A DNA stretch of 64,000 bases, taken from positions 124,001 through 188,000 of the forward strand of contig NZ_UYJA01000003.1 of NCBI RefSeq assembly GCF_900618535.1, given 5' to 3'. Origin of the DNA: Pseudomonas bubulae (GTDB taxonomy: Bacteria > Pseudomonadota > Gammaproteobacteria > Pseudomonadales > Pseudomonadaceae). Positions 19,066 through 26,750 of this stretch are shown here, in pieces (position 1 is the first letter of the stretch; each line of letters opens with the position of its first letter). Under the pieces are notes generated by a model. It saw nothing but the letters and a program-made list of their open reading frames with translations. It did no database searches and was not told where the DNA came from. The translations under genes were made by a program, and so were the position numbers.

Positions 19066-19998
19066 ATGCCTGTGATTACTGAACTCGAGCCCATTGCCCA
19101 GGCTGATGATTGCCAGGGTCTGTATCCGATCCGGGAAGTGGCCAGGCTGACGGGAATCAACCCGGTAACCCTGCGTGCCTGGGAGCGCCGCTATGGGTTG
19201 ATCGAACCAAAACGCACCGAAAGTGGGCATCGTCTGTATTCCGTGAGCGATATTGGAACGATTCGTCAGGTCATGGGCTGGCTTGAGCGTGGGGTTTCTG
19301 TCAGCAAAGTCGCGCAATTGCTAGCAAGCAACAGTTCCGTCGATGTCCCGGCACCCGCCAGCAGTGAGTACCGCTACTGGCAAACCCGTATTGGCAGCGC
19401 CCTCACGGACTTTAACGAACCCGAATTGGAGCGTCTTTACGGGCAGATTTTCTCCAGCTACCCGATTGACGTTGTGTTTCAGGGGATTTTCCTGCCGCTG
19501 TGGCAGCAACTGCTTGGGACCCGGGATACTTTTGGCCGTACCAGTGAATGGCTGCTGCTGGACGGCTTCTTGCGCGGTCGGGTACAGCATCGCCTTCAAT
19601 TGCAGGCCGCTGTTGCCCGCCCGTGCGTGCTGGTGGTGGCGATGCCTGAGTTGTGCCGCGAGCTGGAGTTGCTGGTGGCGGGCTTGCTGCTGACCCGTAA
19701 TGACCGCGTGGTCAGGGTTGTGGCCATAGGTCAGCCATTGGAAGAGTTGTCACTGGTTTGCCAGAAGCTGGAGCCCCGGGCCGTTGTGCTGTTTGCCAAC
19801 CATGCATTGAACACGGCCCACCAGCGCAGGCTGACACGCCTGGCACAGACCCTGAATTGCTCGGTGTCGTTGGCAGGTGAGGCCTCGGATGTGGTTCAGG
19901 AGGCCTTGGCGAACTCATCCATCGCTTGCCTGGGGAGTGTGTCACGCCTGATCAATCAACGTCTGGATGCTGAACTCAAGGCAACGCCGGGCGGTTGA
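19066..19998 (+). CDS. MerR/LitR-like transcriptional regulator lacking B12 ligands
   Basis: A 310-residue regulator with an N-terminal MerR helix-turn-helix (YPIREVARLTGINPVTLRAWERRYG, residues 20-44) and a C-terminal domain shaped like the cobalamin-binding region of LitR/CarH. The residues that hold B12 in CarH are absent: Glu161 is followed by Trp, not His, and the expected axial His position appears to be Arg198. This fits the B12-independent class known in P. putida as PplR1-3, which work with short LOV photoreceptors; one such LOV gene lies 0.7 kb away. I use the ATG at 19066. The link to light is an inference from those relatives. Confidence 0.85.
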   Translation: MPVITELEPIAQADDCQGLYPIREVARLTGINPVTLRAWERRYGLIEPKRTESGHRLYSVSDIGTIRQVMGWLERGVSVSKVAQLLASNSSVDVPAPASSEYRYWQTRIGSALTDFNEPELERLYGQIFSSYPIDVVFQGIFLPLWQQLLGTRDTFGRTSEWLLLDGFLRGRVQHRLQLQAAVARPCVLVVAMPELCRELELLVAGLLLTRNDRVVRVVAIGQPLEELSLVCQKLEPRAVVLFANHALNTAHQRRLTRLAQTLNCSVSLAGEASDVVQEALANSSIACLGSVSRLINQRLDAELKATPGG

Positions 19999-20604
19999 TC
20001 AGACGTGCAGGCCCGGGTGCGCCAGGCGGTGTTGTTGCAGGATGTACTGGCGCAGATGCTCGGTTTCGCCCTTGTCGCTCTGGCTTAGGCGGTAGGCATA
20101 AAGGCCCGTTTCCGTTTTGCGCTCCAGGGTGCCGCGCAGGTTGATCCGCTCATATCCATCGGGGCTGAACCACTGTGCAAACTGGCGTGGCGGCTGGCTG
20201 TCGTGACGCATTTCAATCAGCACGCCTTTGAATGACAGTTCGGTTACCCACAGATGACCTGCCTTGCCGCGGATATTTTCCAGCGGCACCGGCTCGGCCA
20301 GTGACAGGCGCCAGGGGCGCGCCTTTGGCCCGTCTTCGAAGATGCTCGGGGCGCCGAGTTGCAGATGCTGGGCATGGAATTCGTCTTCAACCAGGCGCAG
20401 CGGAAAACTCATTTGCTGATTGGCAATTTGTGCCTGGATGGTGACCTGTTCATGGGCGGCAAGGCGTGTCAGCAAATCGCGGATTTGCGACATCCCGTTG
20501 ACCATCAGGCTCGACGAAGCATCCCGTTTATTCAACAGCGGGTTTTGGTGCATCGTTTGGATGAAATCCAGTTCGTCCTGAGTCAAAAGGGCATCGTGCG
20601 ACAT
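19999..20604 (-). CDS. PilZ-like domain protein
   Basis: A 201-residue soluble protein. Residues about 55-185 resemble a PilZ or flagellar-brake-like beta fold (RPWRLSLAEPVPLENIRGKAG, then VTELSFKGVLIEM, which would stand in for the D/NxSxxG motif). A clean RxxxR motif is not evident, so c-di-GMP binding is doubtful. It lies 58 bases downstream of the LOV gene on the same strand and is likely co-transcribed with it; it ends right after the MerR-like gene from the other side (adjacent stops). Start is the ATG giving MSHDALLTQ. Confidence 0.6.
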   Translation of the reverse strand: MSHDALLTQDELDFIQTMHQNPLLNKRDASSSLMVNGMSQIRDLLTRLAAHEQVTIQAQIANQQMSFPLRLVEDEFHAQHLQLGAPSIFEDGPKARPWRLSLAEPVPLENIRGKAGHLWVTELSFKGVLIEMRHDSQPPRQFAQWFSPDGYERINLRGTLERKTETGLYAYRLSQSDKGETEHLRQYILQQHRLAHPGLHV

Positions 20605-20662
20605 GGATAAAGCTCGAAAAGGTGTCTGAAAAATCGTCACAGCGACTATCAGACCGTAATTT

Positions 20663-21130
20663 CTACGTTTTGTTTAATCCGCTCGTCGCCTTGAGCGCCT
20701 GCAGTTCAGCCCGAACCGAGGCCAGTCGGGCTTCGAGCTGGGCGACCCGCTGCTGGGCCTTTACCTGCAAGGTGACGTCTTTTTGCACGCCAATAAAGTA
20801 TGTCAGCTTGTCGTTTTCGTTAAACACCGGCGTGATCGACAGTTCATTCCAGAAGTGCGTGCCGTCCTTGCGGTAGTTGCGCAGGATCTGGCGGGTGGGC
20901 TGACCGCTGGCAATCGCCTCGCGGATCAATTGCAGGCCCTGCTGGTCACGGTCGCCGGCCTGCAAGAAGCGGCAGTCCTGATAGAGGATGTCGTCGCGGC
21001 TGTAGCCGGTGAGGGTTTCAAAGGCGTTGTTTGCATAAATCAGGATGTTGTCTTCACCTTCTTGTTCGGCAACGACAATGCCGTCCTGGGACGCGTCCAC
21101 CATGCGTTGTAATAAACGGGCGTTGATCAT
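20663..21130 (-). CDS. Short LOV blue-light photoreceptor (PpSB1-LOV-like)
   Basis: A 155-residue protein that is essentially one LOV domain with flanking helices. The flavin-adduct cysteine is Cys53 in YQDCRFLQAGDRDQ, and the FMN-contact segments NNAFETLTGYSRDDIL, ILRNYRKDGTHFWNELSITPV and YFIGVQKDVT are intact. The N-terminus MINARLLQRMVDASQDGIVVAE closely resembles P. putida PpSB1-LOV. The last 35 residues form a coiled coil for dimerisation. There is no output domain, so it must act through a partner, in P. putida a PplR regulator. Arg61 is kept; position 66 is Leu. Confidence 0.93.
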   Translation of the reverse strand: MINARLLQRMVDASQDGIVVAEQEGEDNILIYANNAFETLTGYSRDDILYQDCRFLQAGDRDQQGLQLIREAIASGQPTRQILRNYRKDGTHFWNELSITPVFNENDKLTYFIGVQKDVTLQVKAQQRVAQLEARLASVRAELQALKATSGLNKT

Positions 21131-21231
21131 TGAGTGGTTCTCCAGAGAGGCATACAGATGGGCGCATGGTAAGGCATCGCTGCCAGACCTGTTAATATCC
21201 CAGGCTTTTAGTCAGCTACAGGATCAGATTG

Positions 21232-21687
21232 ATGAAAGTCGCCATCCTTTCCGGCTCGGTGTACGGCACCGCTGAAGAAGTCGCCCGCAATGCGAAACAA
21301 CTGCTGACCGATGCCGGTTTTGAGGTTTTGCTCAATACCCGCGCCACTTTGGCCGATCTCCAGGCGTTTGCTCCCGAAGCGCTGCTGGCGGTGACCTCGA
21401 CCACGGGCATGGGCGAGCTGCCGGACAATCTCGTGCCACTGTACAGCGCCATCCGTGACCAGTTGCCAGGCGCCTGGCGCGGGCTGCCTGGGGCAGTGAT
21501 TGCCCTGGGTGATGAAAGTTACGGTGACACGTTTTGTGGCGGTGGTGAGCAAATGCGCGAACTGTTTGCCGAGCTTGGCGTGCGTGAAGTGCTGCCGATG
21601 CTGCGTTTGGACTCCAGCGTCACGGTGACTCCGGAGGAAGACTCCGAGCCGTGGATTGCAGAACTGATCAAAACACTGAAGCCGTAA
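21232..21687 (+). CDS. Flavodoxin domain protein, MioC-like
   Basis: A 151-residue flavodoxin-fold protein with FMN-phosphate loop SGSVYGTAEEVARNAK, and flavin-ring loops TSTTGMGELPDN and GDESYGDTFCGGG. MioC-type flavodoxins carry electrons for reductases in biotin and other radical pathways; the partner here is unknown. The ATG at 21232 follows CAGGATCAGATTG; a TTG one codon earlier is an alternative. Its last 20 bases overlap the end of the convergent LysR gene. It is divergent from the LOV gene. Confidence 0.9.
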   Translation: MKVAILSGSVYGTAEEVARNAKQLLTDAGFEVLLNTRATLADLQAFAPEALLAVTSTTGMGELPDNLVPLYSAIRDQLPGAWRGLPGAVIALGDESYGDTFCGGGEQMRELFAELGVREVLPMLRLDSSVTVTPEEDSEPWIAELIKTLKP

Positions 21688-22564
21688 CCGGGCGTTCACG
21701 CAGCAGCTCAAGCCAGGCCTGGGCTGCCCGTGACAGATACGCGCCATCACGCCAGATAAACGCGATATCCCAGCGCAAGTCATCCGGTGCGAGCAGTTTG
21801 AGCCGCACCACCCCGGGGCGCACCAGCCCGCGGGCGACCACACTGGGCAGCAACACTACGCCCTGGCCTGCAGCCACCAATGCCACCAGAAAATCCGCCT
21901 GGCCACTGCGCCCGCCTTCGTTGGGGGTAAAGCCTGACTGCTGGCAGGCTTTGAGCACCCGATCGTTGAGCACAAAGCTGCGCTGGTAGAGCAAAAAGGG
22001 CGTATCAGCCAATTGCTCAAGTCTTACGCCGGGCCCCTCGGCCAGTGGATGATCGGCCGGGAGCAGAACATCCAGCGGCTCGTCACAAAACGGCTGATAA
22101 GCAAACGCGGGATTATTCGGGGTCAGGCTGCCGCCCAGCTCCAGTTCGCCGCTCAAAACGGCCTGTTCGATATTCAAGCTGCCTTCTTCGAGCAACTGCA
22201 CCCGGATATTCGGGTAGCGTCGACGGTATTCGGCAAACAGCCCGGCAAACAGGGTGTTGCTGCCCAGCAGCGGCAGGCCCACCCGCAGTTCCCCCCGGGT
22301 CATCTGGCTCAAGTCGTCCAGCTCGCTCAACAACTCCCGATGCAAGCGCAGCATGCCTTCGGCCCGCTGCAACACCACATTGCCCGCTGCCGTCAGCCGC
22401 ACCTGAGAACCCAGGCGGTCGAACAGCGGTGTACCGAGGCTGTGCTCGAGCTGCGCCACTTGTTTGCTCACCGCTGACTGGCTGATATGCAAGCTGTGGG
22501 AGGCGGGGGTAAAACCGCCCTGGCGGGCGACTTCGACAAAGGTGCGCAGGTGTTTGAATTCCAT
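21668..22564 (-). CDS. LysR-family regulator, divergent from lrgA/lrgB-like genes
   Basis: A 298-residue LysR regulator: N-terminal winged helix (LRTFVEVARQGGFTPASHSLHISQSAVSKQVAQLE) and a C-terminal substrate-binding-like effector domain. It reads away from the LrgA/LrgB pair, with a palindrome ATTCCA-TTT-TGGAAT (22572-22586) just before its start codon, so it likely controls itself and those genes, as CidR-type LysR regulators do. The effector is unknown. Confidence 0.93.
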   Translation of the reverse strand: MEFKHLRTFVEVARQGGFTPASHSLHISQSAVSKQVAQLEHSLGTPLFDRLGSQVRLTAAGNVVLQRAEGMLRLHRELLSELDDLSQMTRGELRVGLPLLGSNTLFAGLFAEYRRRYPNIRVQLLEEGSLNIEQAVLSGELELGGSLTPNNPAFAYQPFCDEPLDVLLPADHPLAEGPGVRLEQLADTPFLLYQRSFVLNDRVLKACQQSGFTPNEGGRSGQADFLVALVAAGQGVVLLPSVVARGLVRPGVVRLKLLAPDDLRWDIAFIWRDGAYLSRAAQAWLELLRERPVTASVF

Positions 22565-22571
22565 TGGCGTG

Positions 22572-22586
22572 ATTCCATTTTGGAAT
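22572..22586. promoter_or_regulatory. Perfect 15-bp palindrome, likely LysR operator
   Basis: ATTCCATTTTGGAAT lies eight bases upstream of the LysR ATG in the 99-base region shared with lrgA. Position and symmetry suggest autoregulation. Confidence 0.5.
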
Positions 22587-22663
22587 GGCTACAAGTCTGA
22601 CAATTCGTTTCCGGGATGTTAGCAGGCTCTTTAAACTGGAAACCTGTCTGAAATGGAAACAAC

Positions 22664-23050
22664 ATGAAACGCTTCGATGTAAAACGCCTGGGTCGGTTGG
22701 TCAGTGAACTGGCCGTTTTGTTGGCGCTGTATTTTCTGGGCTGCCAGCTGGCAACCTGGGGGCACTTGCCGATCCCGGGCGGGGTGGTGGGCATGGCGCT
22801 GCTGTTGCTGGCGTTTGCCCTGGGCTGGGTCAGACCGGCGACCCTGCAATTGGGGGCCGGTGTGTTGATGGCCGAAATGCTGTTGTTTTTCATCCCTGCA
22901 CTCATGAGCCTGCTTGATTACGGTGTAATCGTGCGTGATGAAGGTTGGCGCATCCTGTTGGTCATTGGCGTGAGTACCTTGCTGGTGATGGTGGTGACGG
23001 CGTTTACGGTGGAAGCGGTGTGCCGCTGGAGGATGCGTCATGAAGTTTGA
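22664..23050 (+). CDS. CidA/LrgA family membrane protein
   Basis: A 128-residue, four-helix inner-membrane protein of the holin-like CidA/LrgA family (LALYFLGCQLATWGHLPIPGGVVGMALLLLAFALGW). These proteins act with LrgB/CidB partners; roles in murein hydrolase control and, more recently, export of overflow metabolites such as pyruvate have been proposed. The stop overlaps the next gene's start by 11 bases, so the two are coupled. Confidence 0.92.
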   Translation: MKRFDVKRLGRLVSELAVLLALYFLGCQLATWGHLPIPGGVVGMALLLLAFALGWVRPATLQLGAGVLMAEMLLFFIPALMSLLDYGVIVRDEGWRILLVIGVSTLLVMVVTAFTVEAVCRWRMRHEV

Positions 23051-23726
23051 ACTGATGCCCATGTTCTGGCTGCTGTTCACGCTGTTGACCTACGCCTTCA
23101 GCCGCTGGCTGTACCGGCGTACCGGGCGATACCTGTTGTCTCCGCTGATCCTGGTACCGGCCTTGCTGCTAGCCGTGGCCGTGCCGTTGCACACTGCCTA
23201 TGCTGAATACTCAAGCAATACCCACTGGCTGATGCTGGTTCTGGGGCCGGTAACGGTGGCCTTTGCCGTACCGATCTGGCAGCAACGCAATTTACTGGCC
23301 CGTCACTGGGTGGCGTTGCTGCTGGGGATGCTGGCGGGCAGCGCGGCGTCCATTGGCAGTTCGTTCTGGCTGGCCCGGGCGCTGGCGCTGGACACCTCAT
23401 TGACCATGTCGCTGGTGCCGCGCTCCATCACCACACCGTTTGCCATGCCGCTGGCACAGGATCTGGGTGGCGTACCTGAGCTCACGGCGGTGTTTGTAAT
23501 GTTCACCGGTGTGTTTGGCGCGTTGCTGGGCGGTATTTTGCTCAAGTGGTTGCCGCTGCGCAGCAGTCTGGCCCGGGGCGCCCTGTTTGGTATCGGCGCT
23601 CATGGCGCAGGGGTCAGCCGTGCCCGCGAAGTGGGCAGTGAGGAAGGCTCGGTAGCAGGGCTGGTGATGGTGCTGACCGGCATCCTTAACCTGTTTGCCG
23701 CGCCGTTGCTGGCGATGGTGTTCTAG
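23040..23726 (+). CDS. LrgB/CidB family membrane protein
   Basis: A 228-residue protein of about six to eight helices in the LrgB family. The hallmark PRSITTPFAMPLAQDLGGVPELTAVFVMFTGVFGALLG is present, followed by GIGAHGAGVSRAREVGSEEGSVAGLVMVLTG. It works with the preceding LrgA-like protein at the inner membrane. Confidence 0.93.
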   Translation: MKFELMPMFWLLFTLLTYAFSRWLYRRTGRYLLSPLILVPALLLAVAVPLHTAYAEYSSNTHWLMLVLGPVTVAFAVPIWQQRNLLARHWVALLLGMLAGSAASIGSSFWLARALALDTSLTMSLVPRSITTPFAMPLAQDLGGVPELTAVFVMFTGVFGALLGGILLKWLPLRSSLARGALFGIGAHGAGVSRAREVGSEEGSVAGLVMVLTGILNLFAAPLLAMVF

Positions 23727-23766
23727 TTCTTAAACCCGCCACATACCCCGTGGGAGCGGGCACCAT

Positions 23767-23793
23767 AAAAAAGGCCGCTGTAAAACAGCGGCC
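23767..23793 (-). terminator. Rho-independent terminator on the minus strand
   Basis: Stem GGCCGCTGT, loop of three, stem ACAGCGGCC, with six A on the plus-strand left side, which read as T on the minus strand. The plus strand has no T-run after the stem, so lrgB is not its obvious user. Confidence 0.75.
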
Positions 23794-23960
23794 AAGGAAG
23801 ACGTTCATCAAGGAGCTACAAATCAACGTCAGGGTAAATCGGGGAGAGCAGAGTCGATGCGACTCGATGCGTGTCCGTGTTGCGAAGTCCGGCAAGCTTA
23901 AGGGCTGGCCCGCAGCGGAGTAAGCCCGGTTTGGGACAATCTGTATTACAGCTACGGCAA
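23767..23960 (-). ncRNA. Candidate small RNA, minus strand
   Basis: A perfect nine-pair terminator stem GGCCGCTGT/ACAGCGGCC ends in six T on the minus strand, yet no minus-strand gene lies before it. Reading that strand, a -35-like TTGCCG and a weak TACAGA -10-like element occur near 23940-23961, which would give a transcript of about 160-190 bases containing a GAGTCG/CGACTC hairpin. The 5' end is a guess. It may instead be the tail of an antisense transcript to the gene at 24097. Confidence 0.35.
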
Positions 23961-24096
23961 CAGTCCTTGTGCGGTAACTATGTGCCGCACACCTGCTGTC
24001 GTCCCGGTGTTGAATGAGCCTTCACACGGACTCTCCAGGTCGACTTGAACCGTGCACGACGCCGGATGGGCCTGGAGCACTGACAGGAGGTTCACC

Positions 24097-24471
24097 ATGA
24101 CCCGTAATGAAAAACCCGCATCGCCGATCAACAACTTCAGCCTCAAACCCAGCGCAGAAGTGATCGAGCGTGTGCGCTCGTTTCTTGACGAGCGACTCCA
24201 GCCCCAGGGCCTGGATTGCAGAAGCATCTATCTCAATACGGTGAATAACATCGTTGACCAGACCCTGACGTACAGTCAGAGCCTGCTCGGCCTGGGTGTG
24301 GATACGCTGGAGTGGGGCGCTGTGCAGGCCCATGATGACTGGGAGTCGGGGGTGTTTTCCCGGTCCTGGACATTCGATGACAGCCTGCGAGTGGATCAAC
24401 CGTCCATGGCCGACATCGAGCAGATGATGAAAGACCTGCTCGATGAGGCCAAATACGAGTGGATGGTCTAA
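24097..24471 (+). CDS. Conserved-looking protein of unknown function
   Basis: A 124-residue acidic soluble protein that I do not recognise. It has no signal peptide or membrane helix. A strong AGGAGG site lies six bases before the ATG at 24097, so it is very likely translated. The sequence is mostly helical by eye (KPSAEVIERVRSFLDERL, QSLLGLGVDTLEWG) and ends DLLDEAKYEWMV. It lies between the gene-free region and hmgR, with which it converges. Confidence 0.78.
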   Translation: MTRNEKPASPINNFSLKPSAEVIERVRSFLDERLQPQGLDCRSIYLNTVNNIVDQTLTYSQSLLGLGVDTLEWGAVQAHDDWESGVFSRSWTFDDSLRVDQPSMADIEQMMKDLLDEAKYEWMV

Positions 24472-24483
24472 AACAATGAGCTG

Positions 24484-25278
24484 TCAGGCTGGCTGATAAC
24501 CCATCCGCCAACTGATGGCCTGGCTCGCGGCCAACAAGCGTTTGGCTGCGGGCCCGTTTTCATCGGCGTGGAACAGGGAGGTGGGACCAACCACTGTCAG
24601 TACGGCCGCCACCTGACCGGTCGCATTGAACACCGGGGCCGACAAGGCATCGACGCCAGGCATCAGCAAGCCATGGACGAAGTGCAGGCCGCGCTGGCGG
24701 ATTTGACTGCAAAGTGCGACGTAGGCTGCAGGTGTTTGCAGCGGATGCACCTGATCAGTCTTGAACTCCAGTTCGCGCAAGTCGGCGGTTTCGCGATCCG
24801 GTAAAAAAGCGTTGAACACCAGCCCCGTGGATGAGCTCAGCAATGGCAATACCGAGCCCAGCTGGGTCACCACCGTGACCGCCCGCACCGCCGGCTCGAT
24901 ATGCACCACGGTCGCGCCCTGGTTACCCCACACCGCCAAAAAGCAGGTTTCGTTCAAGTCGTCGCGCAGTTCGGCCAGGGGCAGGCTGGCGACCTTGAGC
25001 ACATCCATGCTGTTGAGCGCAGCCAGTCCCACACGCAACGCCTCGCGCCCCAAACCGTAATGATTAGTGGCGACATTTTGCTCGGCAAACCCGCTGGCAA
25101 TCAGTGCCTGTAAATAGCGATGCACCTTGCTCGCGGGCATTTGCACGTGTTCGGCCAGGCGCGACAGCGACGTGGAGGGTGAGAGCTCGGCCAGCGCCTT
25201 GAGGATGTCAGTGCCGACCTCGGCCGAACGCACTTTTTGCTTGCCGGTGCTGTCGTTGCTGCTGCGGGGCTTTTCCAT
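24484..25278 (-). CDS. hmgR: IclR-family repressor of the homogentisate genes (HmgR)
   Basis: A 264-residue IclR regulator with an N-terminal winged helix (ILKALAELSPSTSLSRLAEHVQMPASKVHRYLQALIASGFAEQ is the region, residues 25-65) and a C-terminal GAF-like effector domain. Divergence from hmgA identifies it as HmgR, which in P. putida represses hmgABC until homogentisate binds. A 17-bp palindrome in the shared promoter matches the reported length of its operator. Confidence 0.93.
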   Translation of the reverse strand: MEKPRSSNDSTGKQKVRSAEVGTDILKALAELSPSTSLSRLAEHVQMPASKVHRYLQALIASGFAEQNVATNHYGLGREALRVGLAALNSMDVLKVASLPLAELRDDLNETCFLAVWGNQGATVVHIEPAVRAVTVVTQLGSVLPLLSSSTGLVFNAFLPDRETADLRELEFKTDQVHPLQTPAAYVALCSQIRQRGLHFVHGLLMPGVDALSAPVFNATGQVAAVLTVVGPTSLFHADENGPAAKRLLAASQAISWRMGYQPA

Positions 25279-25340
25279 GGAAGTGTTTATATCTCGGGAC
25301 GAATGGGCGTCTTTATAGCTTGACGCTTGTTACCAATCAA

Positions 25341-25357
25341 ATTACGTTATGCGTAAT
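25341..25357. promoter_or_regulatory. hmgR: 17-bp palindrome, probable HmgR operator
   Basis: ATTACGTTATGCGTAAT is a perfect inverted repeat ATTACG-N5-CGTAAT in the hmgR-hmgA divergent region; a further half site ATTACG follows at 25361. P. putida HmgR is reported to protect a 17-bp palindrome in Phmg, so the match in length and place is good. Confidence 0.75.
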
Positions 25358-25442
25358 TGAATTACGATAAAAATAACGCAGCGACGCGCAAATGCCTTCA
25401 GCGCAGGGCGCAGTCATCTGCCTTCTCCATGCTGGAGGCTCC

Positions 25443-26747
25443 ATGAACGTCGATTCGCCTTTGTCAGGTCTTGGCTATCTGTCCGGGTTTGGCAACGAAT
25501 TCAGCAGCGAAGCATTGCCCGGCGCCCTGCCGGTGGGTCAGAACTCCCCGCAAAAAGCCCCCTACGGTCTGTACGCCGAATTGTTTTCCGGAACTGCGTT
25601 CACCATGGTGCGCAGCGAGGCGCGGCGTACGTGGATGTACCGCATCCAGCCGTCAGCCAACCATCCGGCGTTCGTCAAACTGGAGCGGCAACTGGCTGGT
25701 GGCCCGTTGGGCCCGGTGACGCCGAATCGCTTGCGCTGGAACCCGCTGCCGATTCCTGCCGAGGCTACGGACTTTATCGACGGCCTGGTGGGCATGGTGG
25801 CCAATGGCGGGTCGGATAAACCCTCGGGCATCAGCATTTACCATTACTGCGCCAATACTTCGATGCAGCGGGTGTTTTTCAATGCCGACGGCGAAATGTT
25901 GCTGGTTCCCGAGTCGGGGCGTTTGCGCATTTGTACCGAACTGGGGCGTCTGGATCTGCAGCCTCTGGAGATCGCGGTCATTCCTCGCGGTCTCAAGTTT
26001 CGTGTCGAGTTGCTTGACCCGCAGGCCCGCGGCTATGTTGCCGAGAACCATGGTGCACCGCTGCGCCTGCCTGATCTGGGGCCGATTGGCAGTAATGGCC
26101 TGGCCAACCCTCGCGACTTTCTGACTCCGCTCGCCCACTACGAAGACGGTGCGCTCCCTACGCAACTGGTGCAAAAATTTCTTGGTGAGTTGTGGGGCTG
26201 CGAGCTGGATCATTCGCCGCTCAACGTAGTGGCCTGGCATGGCAACAACGTGCCGTACAAATACGATCTGCGCCGCTTCAACACCATCGGCACTGTCAGC
26301 TTCGATCATCCCGATCCATCGATTTTTACTGTTTTGACTTCGCCTACCAGCGTACCGGGACTGGCCAACCTCGATTTCGTGATTTTCCCGCCGCGCTGGA
26401 TGGTGGCTGAAAACACTTTCCGGCCACCCTGGTTCCACCGCAACCTGATGAACGAATTCATGGGCCTGATCCAGGGCAGTTACGATGCCAAGGCCGAAGG
26501 CTTCCTGCCCGGCGGTGCATCGCTGCACAGCTGCATGAGCGCCCACGGGCCGGACGGCGAAACCTGTACCAAAGCCATTGCGGCCGAGCTGCAACCCAGC
26601 AAGATCGAAAACACCATGGCCTTTATGTTCGAAACCAGCCAGGTGTTGCGCCCCAGCCGGTTCGCCCTGGAGTGCCCGCAGCTGCAATCGAACTACGACG
26701 CTTGCTGGGCCACGCTGCCCGTGACCTTCACCCCGAACCGGAGATAA
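25443..26747 (+). CDS. hmgA: Homogentisate 1,2-dioxygenase
   Basis: A 434-residue non-haem iron enzyme that opens the ring of homogentisate to maleylacetoacetate, the central step of tyrosine and phenylalanine breakdown. The family N-terminus [24 protein letters not shown] and the iron-ligand region [14 protein letters not shown] (His, Glu) with [17 protein letters not shown] are present. I use the ATG at 25443 (GGAGGCTCC before it); the frame is open 17 codons upstream. It is first in hmgA-fahA-maiA. Confidence 0.97.
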   Translation: MNVDSPLSGLGYLSGFGNEFSSEALPGALPVGQNSPQKAPYGLYAELFSGTAFTMVRSEARRTWMYRIQPSANHPAFVKLERQLAGGPLGPVTPNRLRWNPLPIPAEATDFIDGLVGMVANGGSDKPSGISIYHYCANTSMQRVFFNADGEMLLVPESGRLRICTELGRLDLQPLEIAVIPRGLKFRVELLDPQARGYVAENHGAPLRLPDLGPIGSNGLANPRDFLTPLAHYEDGALPTQLVQKFLGELWGCELDHSPLNVVAWHGNNVPYKYDLRRFNTIGTVSFDHPDPSIFTVLTSPTSVPGLANLDFVIFPPRWMVAENTFRPPWFHRNLMNEFMGLIQGSYDAKAEGFLPGGASLHSCMSAHGPDGETCTKAIAAELQPSKIENTMAFMFETSQVLRPSRFALECPQLQSNYDACWATLPVTFTPNRR

Positions 26748-26750
26748 CCC

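Larger units (their letters stand above)
23727..24096. other. Gene-free region with REP remnant and minus-strand terminator
   Basis: These 370 bases hold no convincing open reading frame. A REP half unit (GTGGGAGCGGGC) is at 23750-23761, a minus-strand terminator at 23767-23793, and a hairpin GAGTCG-CAT-CGACTC near 23853-23867 read on the minus strand. The terminator has no protein gene upstream of it on its strand, which suggests a small RNA. Confidence 0.6.
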
